Source: Paenibacillus woosongensis (GTDB taxonomy: Bacteria > Bacillota > Bacilli > Paenibacillales > Paenibacillaceae). Taken from it: a stretch of DNA of 64,000 bases. A program made the position numbers and the translations under genes. Every line of letters starts with the position of its first letter. Within the stretch, counting starts at the first letter, position 1. Below the pieces are notes generated by a model, which saw only the letters and a program-made list of their open reading frames with translations, was not told the origin of the DNA and ran no database searches. Location: NCBI RefSeq assembly GCF_030122845.1, contig NZ_CP126084.1, positions 1,860,001 through 1,924,000 on the forward strand. The letters run 5' to 3'. Of this stretch, positions 28,488 through 37,677 are shown piece by piece.

Positions 28488-29546
28488 TTAAATATAAACC
28501 TCAGTAATCGACAGCTCCCGTTCTTTGGACAAGTCTACGAACCTGTCATCTGTCTGAACGAGCGGGCGGAAGAAATCTGTCTGGTTCGTCATCACGATTG
28601 AACCAACTTCCCCTGAATTCAGCAGCACTTTCTTGCCGATAAAGTTCGGCAGCAGGTGACTGATTAGGGCTTGGGTCGGCTCAGGACTCAATTTGCCAAA
28701 GCTAAGGGAATTCAATTCCCGCAAAACAGTGAGCAGCTCCTGCTTGGATTGGTAGACGCGGTTGGAGGTCATGGCCGTATAGACATCCGCTACTGCCGCT
28801 ATTTTGGCATAAGGATGAATCTCATCCTTGCGCAGCCCCTTAGGGTATCCGCTTCCATCTTCCCGTTCATGATGCTGCAGGGCAACCATTGCAGAGATTT
28901 TGTCTCCCGTAGAATTCAGAATGATTTCCGAGCCATACAATGTATGACGCTTGACCTCATCAAATTCCTCTGGCGTCAGCTTGCCGGGCTTGCCGAGAAT
29001 GTCTTGGGAAATCATGCATTTGCCGATATCGATCAAATAGCCGGCCTTGCCGACTTGATAAGCCTGTTCTTTAGGATAACCAAGCCAAGTTGCGATATAA
29101 TAAGATAGCATTCCGACTTGCATGGAATGATTATATGTATAATTATCACCGTTATTCAGCATCAGTAAGAGGGAAACGACATCCTTCTGGCCGACCAGTT
29201 CATCTACCAGGGGCTGAAGCAGTTTATCGACTTTGGATTCATCGAAGGTACCGCTGGATAGCGCTTCCAGAAAAATGTCTTCGTAACCATCAACAGCTTC
29301 GTTGAATAGCGGTGCAACTTTCATGACGGGATCCTGGTGGGCGTTGTTTGTAGTACGTTCGATGTCTATGGTGCGAGGTTCAATGTCGATGTAGTCGATT
29401 CCGTGCTGCATTAGCTTCACGATCGCATCATTGGTCAGTTCTGTTCCTTTATGCAGAATTAATACGCCGAATTGATTGAAAATATCATGCTTAAGACGGT
29501 CGCCGGGGCTGATTTCGATCACATGTAATTTCAAGAACGATGACAC
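28488..29546 (-). CDS. HD-GYP domain protein with degenerate HD motif
   Basis: This 352-aa protein has an N-terminal domain (about 1-110) shared with the HD-GYP protein at 32919, then an HD-GYP domain (about 120-300). QHHEREDGSGYPKGL and VADVYTAMTSNRVY are conserved, but where the family has HDIGK this protein reads LIDIGK, so the metal-binding His is Ile. HD-GYP proteins normally hydrolyse c-di-GMP. Loss of this ligand suggests reduced activity or a sensing role. It is cytoplasmic with no receiver domain and is transcribed alone, with its own terminator. Confidence 0.88.
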   Translation of the reverse strand: MSSFLKLHVIEISPGDRLKHDIFNQFGVLILHKGTELTNDAIVKLMQHGIDYIDIEPRTIDIERTTNNAHQDPVMKVAPLFNEAVDGYEDIFLEALSSGTFDESKVDKLLQPLVDELVGQKDVVSLLLMLNNGDNYTYNHSMQVGMLSYYIATWLGYPKEQAYQVGKAGYLIDIGKCMISQDILGKPGKLTPEEFDEVKRHTLYGSEIILNSTGDKISAMVALQHHEREDGSGYPKGLRKDEIHPYAKIAAVADVYTAMTSNRVYQSKQELLTVLRELNSLSFGKLSPEPTQALISHLLPNFIGKKVLLNSGEVGSIVMTNQTDFFRPLVQTDDRFVDLSKERELSITEVYI

Positions 29547-29620
29547 CTCTTAATCCGCAGTTTTTCTTAATGATAGCAGGGAATAATTGGATTGGCAATG
29601 AAATTATAGGTCTTTGGATG

Positions 29621-30361
29621 CTATAGCTGCGATATTTGTCCTGGCGCTGCTGGATTCCATGGACCCTGTCCATGGCCCTTCCATTCTGTGCCGTCCTCCC
29701 AGACTTCCTTCTTCCAAATAGGAACGATTTGCTTCAGTCTTTCGATGGCATAACGGCTTGCAGCATAGCTATCATCGCGGTGAGGTGTGGAAACGGCGAT
29801 GATGACGCTGTTTTCGGCGATATCGACTTTCCCGATCCGATGGCTGATGGCGCAAAGGGTGCCCGGCCACTTTGCAGCGATTTCTTCGCCGATCTGCTTC
29901 ATTTTGGACAGGGCCATAGGAATATAGGCTTCGTATTCCAGATGGATCGTCCGCTGGTCGCCGGTCATTTCCCGCGTCGTTCCGACAAAGACTAGCGATG
30001 CGCCATGGTTAGCCGTGTTAACTTTTTGGGTCACTGCGCTAACCGAGAGGGGCTGCGAACTAATTTCGTACATCTGGTCTTCGGGGCCGAGGAAGTCCTG
30101 CTCCTGATCCTCTAGGCCTCCGGACACGGGAGGGATGAGAGCAATTTCGTCCTGCTCGGTAATGAGGAGCTCGCCTGGCGCATATTCTTGATTGACGGCC
30201 AGAAAAGACAGGCTTACCAAAGACGCGGCCTCCGGATATTGATTGGCGATTTCCTGTTTTAAACGGTCAGCGGTTATAGCGTTCTGAGGATATGTGATTT
30301 CGATTTGCGAAGCGCCGATACGATCAGCGAGCCCCGCGAATAGAAAAATTGTCAGCATCAT
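29621..30361 (-). CDS. MoaD-MoaE fusion (molybdopterin synthase)
   Basis: A 246-aa fusion. Residues 1-84 are a ubiquitin-like MoaD ending in LIPPVSGG, the diglycine that carries the thiocarboxylate. Residues about 95-240 are MoaE: GASLVFVGTTREMTG, LEYEAYIPMALSKM, HRIGKVDIAENSVIIAVS and PIWKKEVWEDG. Together they convert precursor Z to molybdopterin. In the fusion the GG is not at a free C terminus, so it must be cleaved or the enzyme must work differently; a cleaved MoaD-MoaE fusion (MoaX) is known from mycobacteria. GAGGTG precedes the first ATG. No other molybdenum cofactor genes are in the window. Confidence 0.9.
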   Translation of the reverse strand: MMLTIFLFAGLADRIGASQIEITYPQNAITADRLKQEIANQYPEAASLVSLSFLAVNQEYAPGELLITEQDEIALIPPVSGGLEDQEQDFLGPEDQMYEISSQPLSVSAVTQKVNTANHGASLVFVGTTREMTGDQRTIHLEYEAYIPMALSKMKQIGEEIAAKWPGTLCAISHRIGKVDIAENSVIIAVSTPHRDDSYAASRYAIERLKQIVPIWKKEVWEDGTEWKGHGQGPWNPAAPGQISQL

Positions 30362-30505
30362 TTCTATCTCACCTCGTAATACTTAATAAACCCTTATAAT
30401 ATATCATATTTAGGGAGACAATGATTAAATTTGAGGTATATAATATTTTACATCTAATCGTTTTACCAGAACGGCTGAACAGGCAGAGACCGAGGGGGGA
30501 CAATC

Positions 30506-31951
30506 ATGCTGCCGGATACGAACCAGGATATTTTAACGATACTGTATACCAACGATTTGCACAGCCATTTCGGTGCCATGAAGCGGATTGCCTCAATAGT
30601 GAACGGCTTTCGCGAGCAGGAAAATGGGGCCCTGCTGCTGCTGGATATCGGCGATCATATGGACCGGGCTGCTCCCGAGACAGAAGGCACGATGGGACAA
30701 GCCAACGTGGATGTTCTGAACCTGATGAGGTATGACGCCGTCACGATAGGCAATAACGAGGGACTGACCTTTACACCGGATCAACTGGGGCAGGCTTATG
30801 CAGGATTGGCGTGCGAGGTTGTATGTGCGAACATGCTGGATGCCGGGACAGGCAAACCGCCTGTATGGATGAAGAAGCAAACTGTGCTTGAGCGGGGAGG
30901 CTTCAAAATCGGTTTGGTCGGCGCAACGGCAGCCTATGCCGAGTTTTACAAGCTGCTGGGCTTGACTGTGCTCGATCCGCTAGATTCGATAGCGAAATCG
31001 GTCAATGAATTGCGCAGCGAAGTTGATCTCGTCGTAGTGATGTCGCATCTAGGCCTGTCCTTTGATCGCCAGCTTGCAGAGCAGGTTCCCGGGATCGACC
31101 TGATTCTTGGCGGCCATACCCATCATCTGCTGGAGGAGCCGCTGTGGATCAGGCAGACGGCGATTGCGGCGGCTGGGAAATTCGGGCGGCATCTCGGGCA
31201 AATTACAATTGGACGGGACGAACTTACCGGGGCAGCGAAGGTCATCTCTGGCATCTGCCTGCCAACCGAGAGCGGATCGGAAGATCCAATGGTAGCTAAA
31301 GCGCTGGAAATACATAAGCACCGGGCTGTAGAGCGAATGGCTCGAACGGTAGCGGTAATCGAAGAGGAATTGCCAATTCGTTACGATGCCGAATCTCCGT
31401 TTGGCAATTTGCTGGCGCAAGCGGTAAGGCGATTTACGGGAAGCGACTTGTCGATCGTCAATAGCGGCCAACTGCTCACCGGACTGCCTGCTGGAGAAAT
31501 TAGCGAAGGCATGCTTCATGAGCGCTGTCCCTCGCCCATCAATCCTTGCCGCATGAATTTGCTGGGCAAGCATATATTGTACAGCCTGGAGGAATCGCTG
31601 CTAGCTGATTTTACGGACAAGGCGATCTTCGGGTTTGGCTTTCGCGGCAAGCAGCTCGGCGGCATCTGTGTTGATGGCATGGAAATCATCTATGACCCGG
31701 AAGGCGAGCCATTTCATAAAGTCATCGAAGCGAGCGTACAGGGCGTTCCGATTGTTCCAGAAGGCATTTATTCGGTGGGCACGCTTGACATGTTTACGTT
31801 TGGCATCGGCTATGAATGCCTGAAGCAGGGCAGCGAGCAGGAATTTCTGCTGCCGGAGTTCTTAAGGGATCTGCTGCGGATGGAGCTTCAGACGGCAGGC
31901 GCCGTTGAGAGCTGCTTCTATCGCCGCTGGAAAAGCCGAACCGTGGGCTGA
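30506..31951 (+). CDS. Bifunctional metallophosphatase / 5'-nucleotidase family protein
   Basis: A 481-aa two-domain protein. The N-terminal calcineurin-type phosphoesterase has LYTNDLHSHFG, DIGDHMDR, IGNNEG, MSHLG and GGHTHH as metal ligands. The C-terminal 5'-nucleotidase domain (about 290-470) carries FGNLLAQAVRRFTGSD. There is no signal peptide, unlike secreted 5'-nucleotidases, so it looks cytoplasmic like YunD of Bacillus. GNHE is GNNE here. The start has GAGGGGGG upstream. Substrate may be a nucleotide or other phosphoester. Confidence 0.9.
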   Translation: MLPDTNQDILTILYTNDLHSHFGAMKRIASIVNGFREQENGALLLLDIGDHMDRAAPETEGTMGQANVDVLNLMRYDAVTIGNNEGLTFTPDQLGQAYAGLACEVVCANMLDAGTGKPPVWMKKQTVLERGGFKIGLVGATAAYAEFYKLLGLTVLDPLDSIAKSVNELRSEVDLVVVMSHLGLSFDRQLAEQVPGIDLILGGHTHHLLEEPLWIRQTAIAAAGKFGRHLGQITIGRDELTGAAKVISGICLPTESGSEDPMVAKALEIHKHRAVERMARTVAVIEEELPIRYDAESPFGNLLAQAVRRFTGSDLSIVNSGQLLTGLPAGEISEGMLHERCPSPINPCRMNLLGKHILYSLEESLLADFTDKAIFGFGFRGKQLGGICVDGMEIIYDPEGEPFHKVIEASVQGVPIVPEGIYSVGTLDMFTFGIGYECLKQGSEQEFLLPEFLRDLLRMELQTAGAVESCFYRRWKSRTVG

Positions 31952-31992
31952 ATTGAAAAGCGGCCAGGCCGCTTGATGAAGAGGAGGAGGCC

Positions 31993-32823
31993 ATGAATTT
32001 TATTGTCGCGGTTATTTTGGGGATTGTAGAGGGTTTGACCGAATTTATCCCGGTATCTTCGACAGGCCACATGATATTGACAGCCAAGCTGTTGGGTTAT
32101 GACGACTCTACTCCCGAGATGAAAACTTTCATGATTGTGATTCAGCTGGGGGCAATTTTGGCTATTTCATGGGTATACAGGGAACGGATTATTCGTTTGC
32201 TAGGGTTGAGCAAGAAACCTGTGCCTGTATTTCGGAACCAAATACCTGCAAGACGTCTTGATCTCCTGCATGTCATTTTGGGCATTGTACCGGCTCTTGC
32301 CGTCGGTTTCTTCTTCAGGGATTTCATCAAAAGTCTGTTCAGTCCCCAAACCGTCCTTTGGGCACTGCTCGTAGGCGGGATATTCATGATCGCTGCCGAG
32401 TGGTACTCGAAGAACAAGGCCCGGGTAACTGCCAAAGATATCGACCAGCTCACCCATAAGCAGGCGTTGTTGATCGGGCTGTATCAATGCATTTCCGTGT
32501 TGTGGCCGGGCTTCTCCCGCTCCGGCTCGACCATCGCGGGCGGCATGTTTAGCGGGGCAAGCTATAAGGCTTCCGCTGACTTCTCTTTCCTGATCGCGAT
32601 ACCGATCATGTTTGCCGTTTCGGGTTATGAAATGCTGGATTCCTACCGATATTTTACTATAGATACTATAGGATTATTTGCTGTCGGTTTTATCGTTTCG
32701 TTTATTGTGGCTTATATCGTGGTCATGGTCTTCTTAAAATCCATTCAGAAAATTCAGCTCAGGCATTTCGCATATTATCGTTTCCTTCTTGCTGCTTTAT
32801 TTTGGACTTTCATCATGCAATAG
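31993..32823 (+). CDS. uppP: Undecaprenyl-diphosphatase UppP (BacA)
   Basis: A 276-aa integral membrane protein with about eight helices. The two active-site motifs are present: GIVEGLTEFIPVSSTGHMIL at the N terminus and WPGFSRSGSTIAGG in the second half. It dephosphorylates undecaprenyl diphosphate so the lipid carrier can be reused in cell wall synthesis; extra copies give bacitracin tolerance. GAGGAGG lies 5 bases before the ATG. It is 41 nt after the nucleotidase gene and may be co-transcribed. Confidence 0.96.
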   Translation: MNFIVAVILGIVEGLTEFIPVSSTGHMILTAKLLGYDDSTPEMKTFMIVIQLGAILAISWVYRERIIRLLGLSKKPVPVFRNQIPARRLDLLHVILGIVPALAVGFFFRDFIKSLFSPQTVLWALLVGGIFMIAAEWYSKNKARVTAKDIDQLTHKQALLIGLYQCISVLWPGFSRSGSTIAGGMFSGASYKASADFSFLIAIPIMFAVSGYEMLDSYRYFTIDTIGLFAVGFIVSFIVAYIVVMVFLKSIQKIQLRHFAYYRFLLAALFWTFIMQ

Positions 32824-32918
32824 ATTCGGGCGACAAGCCAGTCATATCACATTATAAAGCCGCTTTTCGCAATGACATACATTACTAACCTAACCATAGA
32901 GACGGAAGTGGATTTATC

Positions 32919-34013
32919 ATGCGATTAATACCAATCAACTCACTCCAGCCCGGGATGAAATTGGGGAAGAAAATATATAACGAGGACGGCATCATTCTTT
33001 TATCCGAAAATGCAGAGCTTACCGAGGCCGTCATCCGACGTCTGCGCCGTCATGGCCTGAATTTCGTGTATGTGGCCGATCCGCGAACAGAGGACGTCGT
33101 TCCCGTCGACATGATCGAGGAAGAGACACGGCGCAGGGCATTGAAGGAGATTCGAACGAACTTCCGGAAAATGACTGGTCCAGCGGTTAAAGGCCTGGTC
33201 TATCCTTATCTGGGCAAGACGTTCTCCGGCCTCGTTGAGGAAATTATGGATGAGCTCGGTGCGAGGGAGGATGCCATGATCATGATGATGAACATCAACA
33301 GCATGGATCAATATTTATATCGGCATTCTCTTAATGTGTGTATTTATACGATTCTGTTAGGTCAAATCCATGGATACTCCAAGAGCGATCTGACGCTCCT
33401 TGGCCTTGGCGCCCTGCTGCATGATATTGGAAAAACGAAGCTTCCGCTACAGCTGCTGACCAAGGCAGGCAAGCTGACGGATGCGGAGTACGAGCAGGTC
33501 AAGCAGCATGCCGAGTTCGGGTTTAAAATGCTTAAGGATGAGCCGGGCATTCCCTTAGTTTCCGCGCACTGCGCTTACCAGCATCATGAGCGTTTGAACG
33601 GAAGCGGCTACCCCCGGGGACTCAAGGGAGAGGAAATCAGTGAGTTTGCCCGCTGGATCGCCATTACGGACTCATACGATGCTATGACAACACACCGGGT
33701 GTATCGCTCTGCGATGCTGCCTCATCAGGCGCTTGAGGTGTTATATACAGGCTGCGGCCATTTGTACGAGAAATCCAAGCTGGAGGTATTTCGCGACCGG
33801 GTCGCTATCTATCCGCTAGGCATGGCGGTCAGGCTCAGCACGGGAGAAAAAGGCATCGTCGCCAAAATTCATGGCATCTTCCCGCAGCGCCCCGTCGTTC
33901 GCGTATTGACCGACCCGGACGGGGAGGATCTAAAGGTGCCTTACGATGTGGATTTGTCGCAGCAATTATCCGTGGTGATTACGGAAGTAGACGGAATGAA
34001 TCAAATTGGTTAA
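32919..34013 (+). CDS. HD-GYP domain phosphodiesterase
   Basis: A 364-aa protein with the same N-terminal domain as the 28488-29546 product (LQPGMKLGKKIYNEDG) and an intact HD-GYP domain: ALLHDIGKTKLPLQLL, YQHHERLNGSGYPRGL and TDSYDAMTTHRVYR. It is a likely c-di-GMP phosphodiesterase lowering c-di-GMP in the cytoplasm. No receiver or membrane segment is visible. It has a GACGGAAG ribosome site and seems to be its own unit. Confidence 0.92.
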   Translation: MRLIPINSLQPGMKLGKKIYNEDGIILLSENAELTEAVIRRLRRHGLNFVYVADPRTEDVVPVDMIEEETRRRALKEIRTNFRKMTGPAVKGLVYPYLGKTFSGLVEEIMDELGAREDAMIMMMNINSMDQYLYRHSLNVCIYTILLGQIHGYSKSDLTLLGLGALLHDIGKTKLPLQLLTKAGKLTDAEYEQVKQHAEFGFKMLKDEPGIPLVSAHCAYQHHERLNGSGYPRGLKGEEISEFARWIAITDSYDAMTTHRVYRSAMLPHQALEVLYTGCGHLYEKSKLEVFRDRVAIYPLGMAVRLSTGEKGIVAKIHGIFPQRPVVRVLTDPDGEDLKVPYDVDLSQQLSVVITEVDGMNQIG

Positions 34014-34123
34014 CATATTGAGGTGGAATCTTTAGGCGTAATAAGGTCTTTTGAGGGAAGATGTGCCGGATTAGAGCACTCTTTTCTTTTTTAGGTTAAT
34101 AAAAGAAATAAGGTGGGCCAATA

Positions 34124-35260
34124 ATGAAAATACTTAAGCATAACTCTGCGATGACAGCACCGGTGAATCCAAAGGATGATCCCTGGGATCCGATCGTTTC
34201 CCTGCGGGAGTTCGGACGCCATGTGCTGACCAGCGTGGAAATGACGGTTACGAACTTGTGCAATATGCGCTGCGAGCACTGTGCTGTCGGGGACAGCCTG
34301 GTGCTGAAGGAGCCAGAGCAAATACCGCTGGATCTGATGCTGCGGCGCCTGGATGAAGTGGAGCATTTGCGGACGATCAGCATTACCGGAGGTGAGCCGA
34401 CCTTCCGCAAGCAGATGGTGGACGAGAAGATTCTGCCGATTTTGAAATATGCGAAGGAGCGCGGGATCCGTTCGCAGATCAATTCCAACCTGACCCTGGA
34501 TTATGAGCGGTATGTGAAACTGATTCCCTATCTGGATGTGATGCATATCTCGTTCAACTATACGAATGAACAGGATTTCTATGAGATAGGCTTTGCCAAT
34601 AGCGGGCATCCTGTGAAGAAAGAAGTCGCCTACAAGCTGTATCACACGATGATGGAGAATTCGCGGAAATTGAGCGAGGCGGGGATGTACATTTCGGCCG
34701 AATCGATGATCAATTACCGCACTCACGACAAGCTGCCGGCAATTCATAAGCTGATTACGGACATGGGCTGCCGCCGGCATGAGGTTCATCCGATGTATGC
34801 ATCCAATTTCGCCAAAGGGCTGCCGGTGTTATCGCTCGATGAAATGCGCCAGGCGATTCATTCCTTGCTCGATGAGCGTAATAAAGAGATATGGATGCTG
34901 TTTGGGACCCTCCCATTTTATGCCTGCAATAACAGTGAGGCCGATGCCGCGTTGCTGAAGCGGCTGCGCGAGGAACCGATGGTCACGGTACGGAATGATC
35001 CGGACGGCAGAAACCGGGTGAACGTGAATATGTTTACGGGGGAAGTGTTCGTAACGGATTTTGCAGACATACCTTCTTTCGGCAGCGTGCATGAGGAACG
35101 ACTGGATGTTATTTTTGCCAAATGGCTGAACGAACATCCGCTCAATCAGAAAGTAAATTGTTATTGCGAGGCGGCCAGCTGCTGCGGTCCAAACCTGCTC
35201 GTTGCAGACATGTATTATAAGGACACCGACTTCAAATCCCGCAAAGCAATCACATTTTAG
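34124..35260 (+). CDS. Radical SAM / CxCxxxxC protein, YfkAB-like
   Basis: A 378-aa radical SAM protein. The [4Fe-4S]-SAM motif is TNLCNMRCEHC (C-x3-C-x2-C) and SITGGEPTF follows. Near the C terminus NCYCEAASCCGPN gives the C-x-C-x4-C motif that defines the YfkAB group and may hold a second cluster. Function of the group is not known. AAGGTGG is upstream of the ATG. It is followed 18 nt later by the CNNM/CorC-type gene, so they may be co-transcribed. Confidence 0.9.
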   Translation: MKILKHNSAMTAPVNPKDDPWDPIVSLREFGRHVLTSVEMTVTNLCNMRCEHCAVGDSLVLKEPEQIPLDLMLRRLDEVEHLRTISITGGEPTFRKQMVDEKILPILKYAKERGIRSQINSNLTLDYERYVKLIPYLDVMHISFNYTNEQDFYEIGFANSGHPVKKEVAYKLYHTMMENSRKLSEAGMYISAESMINYRTHDKLPAIHKLITDMGCRRHEVHPMYASNFAKGLPVLSLDEMRQAIHSLLDERNKEIWMLFGTLPFYACNNSEADAALLKRLREEPMVTVRNDPDGRNRVNVNMFTGEVFVTDFADIPSFGSVHEERLDVIFAKWLNEHPLNQKVNCYCEAASCCGPNLLVADMYYKDTDFKSRKAITF

Positions 35261-35278
35261 AAAAGAGGCGCTGTACCT

Positions 35279-36685
35279 ATGCCCGATGGACATACGGAGT
35301 TTGAGATTGGCAAGCTGATATTCAATTTGTTTCTAGTCATTATTTTAGTGCTTTTGAATGGATTTTTCGTTGCAGCGGAGTTTTCGCTCGTTAAGGTGCG
35401 TCAGTCCAGGCTGACCCAACTCGTCAGCGAAGGCAACAAGCGTGCAACCTATGCGCTCAAAGTAAATAAAAAACTGGATGCCTATCTATCAGCCACACAA
35501 TTGGGAATTACGTTGGCCTCACTTGGACTGGGCTGGGTCGGTGAGCCGGCCATATCCGAATTGCTGATCGAGCCGTTGATGCATAAAATTGGCGTAACGG
35601 ATTCGACGCTGATTGCTACCGTTTCGGTTGCAGTAGGTTTTGCGATCATCACTTTTTTGCATATCGTTATCGGGGAGCTCGCTCCGAAATCGCTTGCGAT
35701 CCAGAAATCGGAGTCGACTTCGTTATGGCTTTCTGCTCCGCTCCTATTCTTTTATCGAGTATTCCTGCCAGTCATCTGGCTGTTGAATTCGGCGGCGAAT
35801 GGTTTGCTCAGGCTGATCGGCATCGAGCCGGCAGGCGAGGGCGAGGCTGCCCATTCGGAGGAGGAAATCCGCATTCTGATGGATCAGAGCGCGAAGAGCG
35901 GTGTCATCGACCAAGACGAGATGAAGCTGATGGACAATCTGTTTGATTTCTCAGACTTGCTGGCGCGGGAGGTCATGCTGCCGAGAACCGATATGGACTG
36001 CTTGTACACGAATCTCACTTGGGAAGAAAATATGAGGATCGTGGAGGAAACGAAGCATTCCCGATATCCGGTTGCCGTAGAGGACAAGGATCAGATCATC
36101 GGATTTGTACATCTGGCCGATCTGTTCCTGCCCGACGGAGGCAGCTCTAAGAATATTGCTGCCATCGTGCGGCCGATCCTGAATGTGCCTGAATCCATGG
36201 AAGTCAGCCATGTCCTGCGTCTTATGCAGAAGAAGCATTCCCAACTTACCGTCGTGGTAGATGAATATGGGGGCACGGCTGGATTGCTCACAGCGGAGCG
36301 AATTATGGAGGAAATCGTCGGCGATCTTTACGATGAGTTCGACATAGATCGACCTGAAGTTGAGAAGCTCAGCGACGGCACCTTTTCAGTTGACGGCCGG
36401 ATGCTCATCGAAGACGTCAATGATTTGACAGGGGTCACGATCGAACACGATAAAGTGGATTCCATCGGGGGATGGCTATTTAAAGAGTTGGATGGAGCAC
36501 CTACTGTGGGGAAAGTTATTCGGATCGAGAATTTGCTCTTTGAGGTGGCCGAAGCCGAACCGCTTCGCATCATGCGGGTGAATATCAAGCAGCTCGAAGA
36601 TCAGGACGGGACGCAGGAATCAGCTGCCGATGCTACGGATGCAGAATCGAATGAGAAATCCAAAGAATACGAGCCCGGTGTTTAA
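35279..36685 (+). CDS. CNNM/CorC family membrane protein (hemolysin-like)
   Basis: A 468-aa protein with the usual order: DUF21 membrane domain with three or four helices (about 10-195, including GELAPKSLAIQKS), paired CBS domains (about 215-335, with VMLPRTDMDCLY and VVDEYGGTAGLLT) and a C-terminal CorC_HlyC domain (about 350-440). Proteins of this kind take part in Mg or Co export or homeostasis; the hemolysin name is historical. The acidic tail after 440 is variable. GAAAAGAGG lies upstream. Confidence 0.93.
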   Translation: MPDGHTEFEIGKLIFNLFLVIILVLLNGFFVAAEFSLVKVRQSRLTQLVSEGNKRATYALKVNKKLDAYLSATQLGITLASLGLGWVGEPAISELLIEPLMHKIGVTDSTLIATVSVAVGFAIITFLHIVIGELAPKSLAIQKSESTSLWLSAPLLFFYRVFLPVIWLLNSAANGLLRLIGIEPAGEGEAAHSEEEIRILMDQSAKSGVIDQDEMKLMDNLFDFSDLLAREVMLPRTDMDCLYTNLTWEENMRIVEETKHSRYPVAVEDKDQIIGFVHLADLFLPDGGSSKNIAAIVRPILNVPESMEVSHVLRLMQKKHSQLTVVVDEYGGTAGLLTAERIMEEIVGDLYDEFDIDRPEVEKLSDGTFSVDGRMLIEDVNDLTGVTIEHDKVDSIGGWLFKELDGAPTVGKVIRIENLLFEVAEAEPLRIMRVNIKQLEDQDGTQESAADATDAESNEKSKEYEPGV

Positions 36686-36718
36686 AAATAAAAAACTCCT
36701 ATCAAGGCGAGGGAATCG

Positions 36719-36962
36719 TGGTCAAGCCCCAATTTTGTGGACATTGAAAAAAACACCTAGGCTGTAAACTGGCGCCGATACTCTATCGGCGTCAGTTTAT
36801 TTAATTTGCGCTGTGGTCGCCGTCGGTATGGCCTCCATCTTGAGTTCCTCTGAATAAGATTTAAACTTTTGACCTTTAATCGCCATTAAAAATGCACCCC
36901 CTAGAATTCATCGGTTAAACCAAGGGGGTTTTTCCAATGTCCATTCTAAGGGGTGCACTTCA
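36719..36962 (-). mobile_element. Internally deleted IS3-family element (MITE-like, 244 bp)
   Basis: The ends begin TG and finish CA. The outer sequences TGGTCAAGCCCC...TGGACATTG and, inverted, TGAAGTGCACCCC...TGGACATTG match imperfectly over about 27 bp, and a 3-bp repeat TCG flanks both sides (36716-36718, 36963-36965). On the minus strand an ATG at 36886 gives MAIKGQKFKSYSEELKMEA, the start of an IS3-type OrfA. Soon after, another frame reads RRRPQRKLNKLTPIEYRR and ends at 36757, the last residues of an OrfB transposase. The middle, over 1 kb in full elements, is gone. It cannot move by itself. Confidence 0.8.
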
Positions 36963-37016
36963 TCGCTTTGGCAGGAGTTTTTTTTGTTTTTTTGCTGTAT
37001 TGCTGCGATTGGTGGT

Positions 37017-37043
37017 TCATATTCTGGGCGAACGTCATATGTT
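37017..37043 (+). promoter_or_regulatory. Candidate sigma-E promoter for cotJABC
   Basis: TCATATT, 12-bp spacer, CATATGTT resembles mother-cell sigma-E sites, about 75 bases before cotJA. Bacillus subtilis cotJABC is sigma-E dependent. The mobile element ends 54 bases upstream. Confidence 0.5.
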
Positions 37044-37117
37044 AATGGTGAGGATCGGGAGCGGTGTCTTGTCTCCCTGGAAAGCCGAACAATGAATGAC
37101 AGAAGGAGGAACGATCA

Positions 37118-37348
37118 TTGAATCATTCGTTAAGTCATCCCCAAGAGGTAGCCTGGGCCCCCTTTGTCGGCCCTTTTGACCCCTGTCCGCCGATATTGTG
37201 CAAGACGTACAGTACGCCGCCACAGCTGTTTATGCACTTTCAACCGCTGAATCTTCCCCAGTTCAGTCCGAAAGACGCCTTAAGGCACGGAACGTTGTGG
37301 CCTGCACTCTACAGTCCCTATGAATCCAAGTGGGGAAAAGGAAGGTGA
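37118..37348 (+). CDS. cotJA: Spore coat protein CotJA
   Basis: A 76-aa Pro-rich protein. The run PFVGPFDPCPPI, then KTYSTPPQLFMHFQP and KDALRHGTLWPALYSPY, is the CotJA pattern. It starts with TTG at 37118, preceded by AGAAGGAGG. It is first of cotJABC, whose products sit in the inner coat; CotJA is needed for coat incorporation of CotJC in Bacillus. Confidence 0.92.
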   Translation: MNHSLSHPQEVAWAPFVGPFDPCPPILCKTYSTPPQLFMHFQPLNLPQFSPKDALRHGTLWPALYSPYESKWGKGR

Positions 37349-37352
37349 AATA

Positions 37353-37622
37353 ATGTCACACAAAGGCAATTTGGACCCGCAATTTTATGAGATGCTCGAA
37401 AAGCTGCAGGCGCTCGATTTCGTGCTTGTCGAATTAAACCTCTTCCTCGATACACACCCCGACGATTTAGCTTCGATTCAGCAATACAATCAGCTTGTCC
37501 AGGAACGCACTCAGCTTGCCAACCATTTTCAGCAGCTCTATGGTCCCCTGATGAACTTTGGCCATTCTTATTCGAAATTTCCATGGGAATGGTCGAAGGT
37601 ACCGTGGCCTTGGCAGGTGTAA
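37353..37622 (+). CDS. cotJB: Spore coat protein CotJB
   Basis: An 89-aa helical protein starting MSHKGNLDPQFYEML and ending in a Trp/Pro-rich tail PWEWSKVPWPWQV, as in CotJB. The ATG at 37353 follows GGAAGGTG and is 4 nt after the cotJA stop; the in-frame ATG at 37320 lies inside cotJA and is not favoured. It works with CotJA and CotJC in the spore coat. Confidence 0.92.
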   Translation: MSHKGNLDPQFYEMLEKLQALDFVLVELNLFLDTHPDDLASIQQYNQLVQERTQLANHFQQLYGPLMNFGHSYSKFPWEWSKVPWPWQV

Positions 37623-37677
37623 TGCCTGCCCCGCGGAAGTCTGCTGAAATTGCTGATTAAGGAGGGAAATGCAAAAT

